Positions 32,457 through 40,433 are shown, numbered from the stretch's first letter. The stretch is 41,074 bases of DNA from Candidatus Staskawiczbacteria bacterium (GCA_903854535.1 CAINWR010000027.1:1-41074); one strand, 5' to 3'. The notes: a model not told the origin generated them from the sequence alone. Numbers and translations: made by a program.

Positions 32457-32472
32457 ATAAGAAGCAAGCCCT

Positions 32473-32502
32473 CCTTCGTCCCGCTTAGCGGGACTACGAA
32501 GG
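32473..32502. repeat. GC-rich palindromic element after nrdD
   Basis: CCTTCGT-CCCGC-tta-GCGGG-act-ACGAAGG folds into a 12-bp hairpin with a 3-nt bulge. It lies in the short gap before the nrdD terminator and contrasts sharply with the A/T-rich surroundings, like the other palindromic elements of the window. Confidence 0.65.
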
Positions 32503-32524
32503 GCAAGTAGGACCTCCAAAAAGT

Positions 32525-32549
32525 CGCTTTGCAATGAAGCGGTTTTTTT
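32525..32549 (+). terminator. Terminator of nrdD
   Basis: The stem CGCTT/AAGCG is followed by GTTTTTTT. Confidence 0.7.
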
Positions 32550-32589
32550 GTATAATAAATAATAAAAATTAAATTTGAAATTTAAAAAT

Positions 32590-33558
32590 ATGCAAGTGAA
32601 AAATTTATTTGATGTGTTAAAAAAACAAAAGATATTAAAGTCTATATTTTTACATTCGTTAACAGTTTTAATTTCTGTGTTAGTTGTTTTTGCAATAACT
32701 AATGCCGGAAGCTTAAGCCCAACACTAAGCCCAGCTTCAACATTTTACACACTTGCAGATATTTACACGCGCCTCACAACCAATGCCACAGCAACAGAAG
32801 CAAACCACGATTTAAATACAAGCAATTCCCCAGCATCAACCTTCTACACACTCAAACAAATCTACGATGTAATTCCTACAATTGACCCAGCAAAAGTAAA
32901 TGTTGGCACAACATATCTTGGAGTTACAGGAACTTTACTTGGCAATATGTGGAATGGGACTGCAGGCATCACTGTTTTGCCTGCTGGTGCATATCCTCAG
33001 TCGCTTGGAGGTGTGGAAGATTGGAATAGAAACACGGTAATGCCAGTAGATACATATAAATCAACTTGGGTTTCTTGTCATGCGGGAAGCACTCCAAATG
33101 ATGCGGGCAACAATTATTGTGGCACAAATGATACGAATGCAGATAAATTAGATGTTGATACTGGTTTAATATGGTCAAAAATGTTAAATAATGGCGTCTC
33201 ACATAGATGGTTTTGGGCAAATAATTGCGCTTATCCAAATGGGCTTCCTGGAGACGATGGAGTTTGTAATTCCAATGGAGAGGTTGCATGTCAGTGTGTA
33301 AAGTTGACTAGTAACAAAACTGGATGTGAGGCGCAAGATGGTTGGCACCTTCCTTATCAAAAAGAGCTAATGCAAGCATATATCAATGGATCTTGGAGTG
33401 GATTGTCTCCAGGGACTTGGTTTTATTGGGCCTCTACTACTGCATCTCAATATACTGAAAGGGCGTGGTTTGTGGATATATCTTCTGGTAATACGGTTTA
33501 TAGTAATAAAACAAATTATAATCAGACTCTATGCGTAAGGTCAATATATAATAATTAA
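32590..33558 (+). CDS. Secreted DUF1566 (Lcl C-terminal) domain protein
   Basis: A 322-aa surface protein. The N-terminal hydrophobic segment ('SLTVLISVLVVFAITNAG') is a signal peptide or anchor. A repeated 'SPASTFYTL' module (about 46-110) follows, then a DUF1566/Lcl-type domain with 'GLIWSKML', 'WHLPYQKELMQAYING', 'FYWASTT' and a final 'QTLCVRS'. Such domains are common in lipoproteins and adhesion-related proteins. The ORF-track start is a TTG at 32575; the ATG at 32590 after 'aaatttaaaaat' is the better start. GC is higher in the repeat module than in the rest. Confidence 0.78.
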   Translation: MQVKNLFDVLKKQKILKSIFLHSLTVLISVLVVFAITNAGSLSPTLSPASTFYTLADIYTRLTTNATATEANHDLNTSNSPASTFYTLKQIYDVIPTIDPAKVNVGTTYLGVTGTLLGNMWNGTAGITVLPAGAYPQSLGGVEDWNRNTVMPVDTYKSTWVSCHAGSTPNDAGNNYCGTNDTNADKLDVDTGLIWSKMLNNGVSHRWFWANNCAYPNGLPGDDGVCNSNGEVACQCVKLTSNKTGCEAQDGWHLPYQKELMQAYINGSWSGLSPGTWFYWASTTASQYTERAWFVDISSGNTVYSNKTNYNQTLCVRSIYNN

Positions 33559-33595
33559 AAATATTTATTTTAGCGTATGTTAAGATAAAAATAAT

Positions 33596-33805
33596 ATGAT
33601 AAAATTAGGAAAGTATAGACATTTTAAAGGGAAAGAATATGAAGTTATTGGAGTTGCAAAACATAGCGAAACTTTAGAAGATTTTGTAATATACAAAGCA
33701 CTTTACAATGAAGGACAAATTTGGGCTAGACCAATAAATAATTTTCTAGAAGAAGTTGAAGTCGATGGTCAAAAAATTCTAAGATTTATTTATATAGAAA
33801 AATAA
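33596..33805 (+). CDS. DUF1653 family protein
   Basis: A 69-aa protein matching the DUF1653 pattern: 'KLGKYRHFKGKEYEVIGVAKHSETLEDFVIYKALYN', 'IWARPINNFLEEV' and a short end. The family is a small beta-barrel of unknown function. It is complete and followed 4 nt later by the GrpB-like gene, so the two are co-transcribed. No SD, as for core genes. Confidence 0.85.
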   Translation: MIKLGKYRHFKGKEYEVIGVAKHSETLEDFVIYKALYNEGQIWARPINNFLEEVEVDGQKILRFIYIEK

Positions 33806-33809
33806 AATT

Positions 33810-34331
33810 ATGTTAACAGTAGAACAAGAAAAATGGTTAGAACATTTAAATAGCACAGATAAAATTGAGATTTTAGCATATAATCCGGAATCAAATATAG
33901 TTTTTGAGGAAATTAAAAAAGAAATTCATAATTTCTTGCCAGAAGTGGAAGTTTTACATTGTGGTTCTACTGCTTTAGAAATTTTGGGTCAAAGTGAAAT
34001 AGACATTTATGTACCTGTTTTAGAAAAAGATTTTGATAGATATCTAGAAAAAATGAAAGAACATTTTGGCCAGCCTGCTAGCTTTTATCCATTAGAAAGA
34101 GTAAGATTTGTAAGGCGTGATAATAGAATGAAAATAACTATATTTTTAATGAATCAAGAGTTAGATAAATGGAAAGATCATATTAAATTTGAAAATTATT
34201 TAAAAGAAAATAAAGAAGCTTTGCAAAAATATATCAAAGTAAAAGAAGAAAGTAACGGCTTATCAACTCGCGAATATTATCGCAAAAAGCTAGAGTTTAT
34301 AAATGAAATATCAAATAAAATAAAAACATAA
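33810..34331 (+). CDS. GrpB/UPF0157 nucleotidyltransferase-like protein
   Basis: A 173-aa protein of the GrpB family, which adopts a nucleotidyltransferase fold. The core is 'EVLHCGSTALEILGQSEIDIYVPV', where the G-S and the D-x-D ('EIDIYV') match the fold's active-site strand, followed by 'VRFVRRDNRMKITIFLM' and a helical C-terminus 'STREYYRKKLEFI'. The biochemical role is not established in the family. It is the second gene of a two-gene unit with DUF1653. Confidence 0.8.
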   Translation: MLTVEQEKWLEHLNSTDKIEILAYNPESNIVFEEIKKEIHNFLPEVEVLHCGSTALEILGQSEIDIYVPVLEKDFDRYLEKMKEHFGQPASFYPLERVRFVRRDNRMKITIFLMNQELDKWKDHIKFENYLKENKEALQKYIKVKEESNGLSTREYYRKKLEFINEISNKIKT

Positions 34332-34343
34332 TAAAATATCCTT

Positions 34344-34361
34344 GGTTATCATGTGATAACC
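34344..34361. promoter_or_regulatory. 8-bp perfect palindrome before the 34.4-kb gene
   Basis: GGTTATCA-TG-TGATAACC lies 25 nt upstream of the next start codon and 13 nt after the GrpB stop. The loop is too short for an ideal terminator and only 'ttaaaa' follows, so an operator is also possible. Confidence 0.45.
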
Positions 34362-34385
34362 TTAAAATAAATTTAGCTAATAAAT

Positions 34386-35189
34386 ATGAGTATGAATTTT
34401 TCAAGAGATCGAGAACCTGTGGCAGGAAGTATTGTGCCAGATTTTGATTATGCAGAATCGCAGTTTGAAGATAGAAAAGCACGACTTCAAGAAATTGCTG
34501 ACAGAAGCCATTTGTTCGAGACTGAGGATGGCTATAAAAGAAAGGTTTTTGCCCATAGTGGATATGTTTTCTTTCCTGATGTTAGTAAAAGAATGGAGTT
34601 TGATAAGTTAAACAATTTAGCTGATAAGGCGCCAAATTTGATTTATGCATTACCACCTTCTTCTGAAATTAAAAAATTAACACCATGGGACAAAGAAGTA
34701 GTAGAGGCATACGCTGGAAGATATAAGATTCACTTGATGCCTTGTCAGGAATATGTTCCGTTTGTGATTGCAAGATTGCATGAAGCCCTAGAGAGTGATC
34801 TTGAATTTAGAAATGCATTGAAAAATTTTAAGGTTTTTGAAGGCACAGAGGATTATAGAAAAAAGCAAAAAGACGTCTTTCCAATTATTGTTTTGTATCC
34901 GCATCCCACAAAAGAAAATGCACAAATTGTTTTAGATAAGGTTTTGGAATGTTTTAAAGATTTTGATAATATTAGCACTGGTGAAACTCCGCGATTAAAT
35001 CAAAAAATTACAGATTTAGTTCATTATGCTCAAGGAGATGCTGATATCAAAAAAAGATATAAAAAACACATTGAATCTTTATGGGGAGAAGGCGTTGCTG
35101 ATTCTGGAGGTATTTTCGAGTCAGACTTTATTCATTTTAAGGGTGATTATAAATTAAAGTTACCAGATATGGGGACAAAAAATAAATAA
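34386..35189 (+). CDS. Hypothetical cytoplasmic protein
   Basis: A 267-aa soluble protein of unknown family. It contains 'HLMPCQEYVPFVIARLHEAL' and 'VFPIIVLYPHPTKENAQIVLDKVLECF' (about 160-190), which alternate strand and helix, then a 'TPRLNQKI' motif and a C-terminal region ending in charged residues. It resembles no enzyme I can name; a remote likeness to HopA1-type effector domains crossed my mind but cannot be supported. It is 18 nt upstream of the NrdG2-like gene, suggesting co-transcription. Confidence 0.5.
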   Translation: MSMNFSRDREPVAGSIVPDFDYAESQFEDRKARLQEIADRSHLFETEDGYKRKVFAHSGYVFFPDVSKRMEFDKLNNLADKAPNLIYALPPSSEIKKLTPWDKEVVEAYAGRYKIHLMPCQEYVPFVIARLHEALESDLEFRNALKNFKVFEGTEDYRKKQKDVFPIIVLYPHPTKENAQIVLDKVLECFKDFDNISTGETPRLNQKITDLVHYAQGDADIKKRYKKHIESLWGEGVADSGGIFESDFIHFKGDYKLKLPDMGTKNK

Positions 35190-35207
35190 AAAATAAATTT
35201 TAAAAAT

Positions 35208-35930
35208 ATGATAATAGCTGGGTTGCAAAAAACAACATTAATAGATTATCCGGGCAAGATTGCTTGTATTGTTTTTTTGGCTGGATGTAATTTTAGATGT
35301 CCTTGGTGTTATTCTGCAGAATTAGTTTTGCCAGGAAAAATTATAAAACAGCCAAGAATCTCAGAAAAAGAAATTTTTGATTTTTTAAAAACTAGAAAAG
35401 GACTTTTGGAGGGGGTTGTTTTATGTGGGGGAGAGCCAACAATAAATAAAGATTTGCCAAAGTTTATAAAAAAAATAAAAAATATGGGTTTTGCAGTTAA
35501 GCTTGATACAAATGGATCAAATCCTAAAATGCTTCAAGAATTAATTGATGCAAAATTAATAGATTATGTGGCAATGGATATTAAGACTTCGCAAAAGTCA
35601 AAAGTCAAAAGTCAAAAGTTTAATTATGAAGATTTATTTATTGATGGTGTAGGCATGAAAGACATAGAAAGGTCTGTAGAGATTTTGAAGAAAGGCTTAA
35701 TTGACTGGGAATTTAGAACAACTGTAGTGCCTAGCGTACATACAAAAGAAGATTTTTTACAGATTGCTAATTGGATAGGCGGGCCTAGTGTAAAATATTA
35801 TTTACAGAATTTTGTAGCTCAAAAAACAATTGATCCGGATTTTGAGAAAATAAAGTCATATAACAAAGATTGGTTAGAAGAAGTTGCTAAAGAAATTTCT
35901 CCTTATTTTAAAGAATGTAAAGTCAGGTAA
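35208..35930 (+). CDS. nrdG: Anaerobic ribonucleotide reductase activating radical-SAM protein (NrdG2 type)
   Basis: A 240-aa radical-SAM activase. The cluster motif 'CNFRCPWC' gives Cys27-x3-Cys31-x2-Cys34 for the [4Fe-4S] centre, and 'VVLCGGEPTI' is the SAM-binding GGEP motif. The N-terminal 'GLQKTTLIDYPGKIACIVFLAG' is typical of the long NrdG2 form that installs the glycyl radical on NrdD. It carries a heptamer repeat insertion at residues about 128-138 ('SQKSKVKSQKF') in frame. It follows the hypothetical gene and precedes a minus-strand accessory gene. Confidence 0.88.
   Translation: MIIAGLQKTTLIDYPGKIACIVFLAGCNFRCPWCYSAELVLPGKIIKQPRISEKEIFDFLKTRKGLLEGVVLCGGEPTINKDLPKFIKKIKNMGFAVKLDTNGSNPKMLQELIDAKLIDYVAMDIKTSQKSKVKSQKFNYEDLFIDGVGMKDIERSVEILKKGLIDWEFRTTVVPSVHTKEDFLQIANWIGGPSVKYYLQNFVAQKTIDPDFEKIKSYNKDWLEEVAKEISPYFKECKVR
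35593..35619 (+). repeat. In-frame heptamer tandem repeat in the NrdG2 gene
   Basis: AAAAGTC is repeated three times, followed by AAAAGT. It encodes 'KSKVKSQK' and sits where NrdG2 homologues would be expected to have a short loop. Confidence 0.75.
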
Positions 35931-35936
35931 ATTTTT

Positions 35937-35965
35937 ATAAAAGAAAAGTCGCTTTTTGGGCGACT
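35937..35965 (-). terminator. Terminator of the 36.0-kb minus-strand gene
   Basis: On the minus strand the stem AGTCGC/GCGACT is followed by TTTCTTTT. Confidence 0.7.
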
Positions 35966-35989
35966 ATATATTACTTAAAGGCTAAGCTG

Positions 35990-36268
35990 TTAGATATCTT
36001 TTTCTGCAAAAGATATTTTACAGCCATAATCTTCTACAAACTCTTGTAGAGCAGAGTCGAGCTCTTTGTTGAGCTTCTCATTGCGATCTATCCATTTAAA
36101 GCAAATTAAATTGCCTTTTTTGGAGCAACAGGTTCCTGCAACAAATTGTATAATTCTTTCTATTACAGGTTGAGCTAATTGCTTAATATCATCAGCCATT
36201 TGCATGGTGATGATTACAAATTTGCCCAATCCTTCTTCCATGTAACAAGGGTTATTAGTTGTCATCAT
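35990..36268 (-). CDS. Small hypothetical protein, SD-led accessory gene
   Basis: A 92-aa protein I do not recognise: 'KFVIITMQMADDIKQLAQPVIERIIQFVAG' then 'CCSKKGNLICFKWIDRN' and an acidic end. The two adjacent Cys plus two more could bind a metal or form disulfides. The ORF track starts at 36304; AAAGG seven nt before the ATG at 36268 (or the next ATG at 36265) favours a shorter protein. It is divergent from comEC, with only 70 nt between the two starts, and has its own terminator. Confidence 0.55.
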   Translation of the reverse strand: MMTTNNPCYMEEGLGKFVIITMQMADDIKQLAQPVIERIIQFVAGTCCSKKGNLICFKWIDRNEKLNKELDSALQEFVEDYGCKISFAEKDI

Positions 36269-36338
36269 AGTTTTGCCTTTGCAAAAGAGTGAATGTGCTA
36301 GCACCTATTTAATCATACCAAAAAATAGGAAAAATAAA

Positions 36339-37865
36339 ATGACTTCATCGAAAATATTATTTTTAATTGGCATTTCTTTTATTGGAGGAGTGTTTTTAAG
36401 TTCAATTTTTGCAATACCTCAAATAATTATTTGGGCTTTTTTATTGATAGGAATTTTGTTAATTATTTTTTCTTTTTATAAAAAGATATTTATAATTTTG
36501 GGATTTTGTTTATTAATATTTTGCTTGGGTATTTTAAGATATCAAATATCTATATTTAATATAGAAAATAATGATTTAATCCAGTTAAATGATAAGCAAG
36601 ATGAAATAACTTTAAATGGGACAGTAGTTAAAGAACCAGATAATAGAGATAAAGTTCAGAGATTAAAAGTAAAAGTTGATAATTTTGGTGGCTTAGTTTT
36701 AATAACAAAAAATAGATATCCAGAATATAATTATTTAGATAAAATTGAAATTACAGGTAAGCTTAAAACACCAGCTGATTTTGGAGATTTTAATTATAAA
36801 AATTATTTATTAAAAGATGGAGTTTATTCTGTGATGGATTTTCCCAAGACAGAACTAATTTCTAGATTCGCTTCAAGTAGCTTTGGCCAATTAGGGTTTG
36901 AAAAAGTTTTATTTGTAAAACAAAAATTACGAGAATCTATAAGGCAAATATATTTACCTCCAGAAAGTTTGGTTATAGAAGGCACAATTTTGGGTGATTC
37001 TAGTGCTTTGACTCAAGAACTAAAAGATCAATTAAATATCACAGGACTTCGTCATATTATAGCAGTGTCTGGAACTCATATAATTATTTTATCTTCTATA
37101 TTGATGTATTTGTTTTTATTTTTGGGGTTTTGGAGGGGGCAAGCTTTTTATGGATCTATTGCATTTATTTGGCTTTATATATTACTTACTGGGCTTCCAG
37201 CTTCAGGGATTAGAGCTGGAATTATGGCAACTTTGTTTTTATTTGCTCAGAAAATAGGCAGAAATGCTGGAGGAGAAAGAATAATAGTAATGTCCTGTGC
37301 TTTAATGCTTTTAATAAATCCTTTGCTTTTATTTTATGATATTGGTTTTCAATTATCATTTTTAGCTGTTTTGGGTTTAATTTATTTACAAAAACCAATT
37401 AATGAATTTTTAAAATTTATAGTAAGTTTTATAAAAAATAAAATAAATAAAGCAAAAAAACCTCAAAAAGAAAATGAGAAATTAGATAGTATTTTTAATA
37501 TGGTTTCTGCCACATTATCAGCTCAGATTTTTACAATTCCAATTATGCTGTATAATTTTGGCAATATTTCCTTTATAGCCCCTATAACAAATATTTTGGT
37601 TTTACCTATAGTAGAATATTTAATGATTTTTGGATTTTTATCTTCAATAATTGGCATATTTTCAGAATTTTTGGGATTTATAATTTCAATTCCTAGTTAT
37701 TTTTTAATTATTTATTTTTTAAAAATTTTAGAAATATTTTCGCAAGCTTGGGCAATGAAAGTTTTTGAAAATGTGCATTGGATTTGGCTTATAATTTTAT
37801 ATTTGATTATTATAATTTTTGTAGCTTGGGTAAAAAAGAAAGAAAGAGAAAATAGATTTTATTAA
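36339..37865 (+). CDS. comEC: ComEC/Rec2-type DNA-uptake channel protein, short form
   Basis: A 508-aa membrane protein of the competence ComEC family, which passes single-stranded DNA into the cell. It has N-terminal helices, an OB-like extracytoplasmic domain (about 80-190), and the competence domain with 'HIIAVSGTH' (about 235) and 'GLPASGIRAGIMATLFLFAQ', followed by several helices. There is no C-terminal metallo-beta-lactamase domain after 'FVAWVKKKERENRFY', so this is a short form. The ORF track begins at 36273, but the ATG at 36339 after 'aaaataaa' starts the first helix. Other competence genes are not in the window. Confidence 0.88.
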   Translation: MTSSKILFLIGISFIGGVFLSSIFAIPQIIIWAFLLIGILLIIFSFYKKIFIILGFCLLIFCLGILRYQISIFNIENNDLIQLNDKQDEITLNGTVVKEPDNRDKVQRLKVKVDNFGGLVLITKNRYPEYNYLDKIEITGKLKTPADFGDFNYKNYLLKDGVYSVMDFPKTELISRFASSSFGQLGFEKVLFVKQKLRESIRQIYLPPESLVIEGTILGDSSALTQELKDQLNITGLRHIIAVSGTHIIILSSILMYLFLFLGFWRGQAFYGSIAFIWLYILLTGLPASGIRAGIMATLFLFAQKIGRNAGGERIIVMSCALMLLINPLLLFYDIGFQLSFLAVLGLIYLQKPINEFLKFIVSFIKNKINKAKKPQKENEKLDSIFNMVSATLSAQIFTIPIMLYNFGNISFIAPITNILVLPIVEYLMIFGFLSSIIGIFSEFLGFIISIPSYFLIIYFLKILEIFSQAWAMKVFENVHWIWLIILYLIIIIFVAWVKKKERENRFY

Positions 37866-37866
37866 A

Positions 37867-37904
37867 TAAAAAAGCCCCGACTCGCACATGGCGTGCCGGT
37901 GGCT
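37867..37904 (-). terminator. Terminator of the carbonic-anhydrase-like operon
   Basis: On the minus strand AAGCC-a-CCG-GCAC...GTGC...CGG-GGCT folds into an interrupted stem followed by TTTTTT. Confidence 0.65.
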
Positions 37905-37941
37905 TGGTTTGCATCTTGGTGACAGATTGTCTCCGCAACGC

Positions 37942-38538
37942 CTAGTCGATTTTGACCACTTCTGGGTTAGGGTTGACTAGACCCTTCTCCTTGTCCGTGA
38001 AGCTGAAATACAACATCACGAGTTCCAGCTCCGGAGTTCTCTTGGCAAAGAACTCTTTGATCGCAGGAAAATCCTTTTTCCCTTGGTGCGGGTCTGTGAA
38101 TCCGTAGTGCTTGATGCAAGCACAATCCTCGTGCTCTGCAACAATAACCATTGTCATTGATGGGGCGGGGTGCTCCAAGATAATGTCTAGGTCGGTTTTT
38201 TCCGCTAGACACTTGCAGTCCATCAGAACTGGGTTTGCCAAGGGATCTGGCCCACCCGGAACGACGATCGGGAAGCACTCTTCCTCCATGAGCCCGTAGC
38301 GTTCCCTGATTTTCTTATACATACACAGGCGCGGGTCGGAGCAGCACACAACGATCGCCCTGACCTTTGGGGATTCGGTTTGTTGTTGCTCTTGAGAGCT
38401 GACTTTCTGGCTCGAGTTTGTCCCAATTGCAATCAGCCAAAATGTTGCTGCGACAATTGCAAGCGCTTGAACCGCATGTAAGATACTTCCCCAGGCTGTT
38501 GGCTCCGGGCCAATTACTAACCTTACCAATTTCTTCAT
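37942..38538 (-). CDS. Membrane-anchored beta-carbonic-anhydrase-like protein
   Basis: A 198-aa protein with an N-terminal membrane helix (about 19-39, 'ILHAVQALAIVAATFWLIAIG'), a Gln/Ser linker and a domain with beta-carbonic-anhydrase landmarks. These are 'CCSDPR' (Cys66, Asp68, Arg70 as C-x-D-x-R), 'VPGG' (93-96) and 'HEDC' (His136, Cys139 as H-x-x-C). All three zinc ligands are thus in place. The orientation predicts an extracytoplasmic domain. The start at 38538 is set by AAGGAG seven nt upstream; the ORF-track start is 150 nt too early. The overall domain is shorter than typical enzymes, so catalysis is uncertain. Confidence 0.65.
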   Translation of the reverse strand: MKKLVRLVIGPEPTAWGSILHAVQALAIVAATFWLIAIGTNSSQKVSSQEQQQTESPKVRAIVVCCSDPRLCMYKKIRERYGLMEEECFPIVVPGGPDPLANPVLMDCKCLAEKTDLDIILEHPAPSMTMVIVAEHEDCACIKHYGFTDPHQGKKDFPAIKEFFAKRTPELELVMLYFSFTDKEKGLVNPNPEVVKID

Positions 38539-38575
38539 CAATCTTCTCCTTCTTGTGAAATTGACCAAACAATGC

Positions 38576-39028
38576 CTAAGTCCACACAATGCCGTTAGCA
38601 AAAAGTTGCTCGAAGGTTTTGTCTTCCCGGAGAAAGTGCGCCGACACTGGTCTGCCGGGAAACATTTCTTCAATGTTCTTTGCAGCAATTACCGTGTCGT
38701 CCATTTTCTCTTGCAAACTGAAATCACATCCCTTGAATCTGGGGAACCTTCCGAGCATTTTGTAAATTCCGCAATCATGTCCAATTATTCGAAAGTTAGG
38801 CTGTGCGAAATTGTCTAATGCAAAGAGAGTGTCTTCCATGATGGCAGCAACTTTCATTGAGAAATACAATGGCCTCGCCAAGGCCGGCACGGTGCCAAAT
38901 AGTCCGATAGGAGCCACAAGTTTGCCTTCTGGCACCAGCAAACGCTTGGCGTATTTCCAAGTGTTAGCTTTTTCGGCGCGCGGATCTGCACACAAAAAAA
39001 AGATGCCGTCTGCTTGTTCGCTTTTCAT
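38576..39028 (-). CDS. Beta-carbonic-anhydrase-like protein with altered zinc site
   Basis: A 150-aa protein, first gene of the operon. It has 'CADPR' (Cys13, Asp15, Arg17) as in the C-x-D-x-R motif, and 'GHDCG' (His84, Cys86) where beta-carbonic anhydrases have H-x-x-C. The spacing is one residue short. No membrane helix, so probably cytoplasmic. It may bind zinc differently or have a non-enzymatic role. AAGGAG precedes the ATG by 6 nt. The second, membrane-anchored paralogue starts 37 nt after its stop. GC is much higher than in comEC and greA. Confidence 0.6.
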   Translation of the reverse strand: MKSEQADGIFFLCADPRAEKANTWKYAKRLLVPEGKLVAPIGLFGTVPALARPLYFSMKVAAIMEDTLFALDNFAQPNFRIIGHDCGIYKMLGRFPRFKGCDFSLQEKMDDTVIAAKNIEEMFPGRPVSAHFLREDKTFEQLFANGIVWT

Positions 39029-39081
39029 TGGTAACTCCTTGTCAAAGAACGATTTTTGTTAGTCAAACGACTTGACTGTAA

Positions 39082-39110
39082 CAGATAAACATTATCATAA
39101 ATTTTGTCAA
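39082..39110 (-). promoter_or_regulatory. Promoter of the carbonic-anhydrase-like operon
   Basis: On the minus strand TTGACA and TATCTG are separated by 17 nt. Confidence 0.6.
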
Positions 39111-39152
39111 ATTTCAATGGTGTAACATAATTTTGGGGGTTTTGCACAGCTA

Positions 39153-39181
39153 TTGACTTTAGGCAAGAAAAAAAATAGAAT
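39153..39181 (+). promoter_or_regulatory. greA promoter
   Basis: TTGACT and TAGAAT are separated by 17 nt, 81 nt before the chosen greA start. Confidence 0.55.
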
Positions 39182-39262
39182 TAGACAATATCAGATAAGA
39201 TATTTTAAGAAAATTTAAAGAAATTGTTGCTAGAAATAGTATTAAATATATATAAACCTAAA

Positions 39263-39739
39263 ATGGATACAAAAAACTTTTTTCTAACAAAGTCAAAATT
39301 AAAAGAACTTAAAAAAGAGTATGAAGAATTGATTGTTCTAGAAAAGCAAAAATCAAGTGAAGGTGAAGCTCCTAAAATTTTTGAATCTGAAGATTTAAAC
39401 CCTGATTTTGTAAATTTTCAAGATGATTTAAATTTCTTAAGATCTAGAATTGATGATTTAAAAAACGTATTTGAGAACCATATATTAATTAAAAATCCTC
39501 CAAAAGATAAGAAAAATGTAATTGATTTAGGGGCTAAGGTTAAGATTGATATTGATGGGCAAAAAGATGAATTTATGATTGTAGGTACTTTGGAAGCAAA
39601 TCCAATGCTTGGCAAAATTAGTAATGAATCTCCTGTGGGAGCTGCTTTAATAGGTCATAAAGTTGGAGATGAGATAATAGTGCCATCTCCTGTAAAAACA
39701 ATTTATAAAATAAAAAGCATTAAATACGAAATAAGCTAG
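39263..39739 (+). CDS. greA: Transcription elongation factor GreA/GreB
   Basis: A 158-aa Gre factor that rescues backtracked RNA polymerase by stimulating transcript cleavage. The N-terminal coiled coil ('LTKSKLKELKKEYEELI', with 'NFQDDLNFLRSRIDDLKNVFENH') is followed by the C-terminal FKBP-like domain ('VIDLGAKVKIDIDGQ', 'NESPVGAALIGHKVGDEIIV'). Standard GreA length. The ORF-track start at 39224 is upstream of the likely ATG at 39263, which begins homology. No SD. The HD nucleotidase gene follows 13 nt later, likely in the same transcript. Confidence 0.88.
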   Translation: MDTKNFFLTKSKLKELKKEYEELIVLEKQKSSEGEAPKIFESEDLNPDFVNFQDDLNFLRSRIDDLKNVFENHILIKNPPKDKKNVIDLGAKVKIDIDGQKDEFMIVGTLEANPMLGKISNESPVGAALIGHKVGDEIIVPSPVKTIYKIKSIKYEIS

Positions 39740-39752
39740 TCTTATTAAATTT

Positions 39753-40391
39753 ATGACAAATGTTTTAAAGTTTTTAAATCAAGTTACTAAGCTTAAAGAA
39801 ACTCCAAGGCAAGGTTGGGTTTTGCGTGGAATTAAAAACCCAGAAAGTATCGCAGATCATAGTTTTAGAGTAGCTTTGATGGCTTGGGTGTTAGGTAAAC
39901 AAAAAAATAATCTTAATCTTGAGAAAATTATTAAAATGGCTTTAGCTCATGATTTGTGTGAAGTATATGCTGGAGATATTACTCCTTATGATACAATATT
40001 GCCCAAAGATCCTAAGAAGAGAAAAGAAATGCTCAAAACTTGGCCTAAATTTACAGAATCTCAAAAAAAGAAAATATCTGAAAAAAAATATATTAAAGAA
40101 AAGCAAGGCTTAGAAAAATTAATAAAGGATTTGCCTGCAAACTTAAGTAAAGAGATAAAAGCTTTGTGGCAAGATTATGAAAAAAGATTAAGTCCAGAAA
40201 GTAGATTTTTAAGACAAATAGATAGAGCAGAAAATTTATTACAATCTTTGGAATACTGGCAAAAAAATAAAAATTTACCTCAAAAAGCATGGTGGGTTCA
40301 GGCAAATCAACTTTTTGATGATAAAACAATAATTGATTTTGTAGAACATATGGATAAAGAATTTTACAAAACTCATAAACCAAAACATTAA
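39753..40391 (+). CDS. HD-domain nucleotidase, YfbR/HDDC2-like
   Basis: A 212-aa HD hydrolase resembling 5'-deoxynucleotidases. Metal ligands are visible: His36 in 'IADHSFRVA', His66-Asp67 in 'LAHDLCE' with Glu70, 'AGDITPYD' and a late Asp in 'RQIDRAEN' (about 147). The family dephosphorylates deoxynucleoside monophosphates, which would link it to nucleotide turnover. It is downstream of greA with a terminator after it. No SD. Confidence 0.85.
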   Translation: MTNVLKFLNQVTKLKETPRQGWVLRGIKNPESIADHSFRVALMAWVLGKQKNNLNLEKIIKMALAHDLCEVYAGDITPYDTILPKDPKKRKEMLKTWPKFTESQKKKISEKKYIKEKQGLEKLIKDLPANLSKEIKALWQDYEKRLSPESRFLRQIDRAENLLQSLEYWQKNKNLPQKAWWVQANQLFDDKTIIDFVEHMDKEFYKTHKPKH

Positions 40392-40405
40392 AAAATAATT
40401 TTAGA

Positions 40406-40433
40406 AAATCTCTGTAAAAGGAGATTTTTTATT
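40406..40433 (+). terminator. Terminator after the HD nucleotidase
   Basis: The stem AAAATCTC/GAGATTTT is followed by a T-run. Confidence 0.8.

Noticed and set aside
32575-32589. TTG start for the DUF1566 protein
   Set aside because: The ATG at 32590 has the usual 'tttaaaaat' context and directly precedes the signal segment; the TTG adds five residues without support.
38111-39062. Several ORFs in other frames over the carbonic-anhydrase-like genes (38111, 38223, 38315, 38555, 38811)
   Set aside because: Higher GC reduces stop codons in all frames here. None has an SD or sensible protein sequence, while the two minus-strand genes have both.
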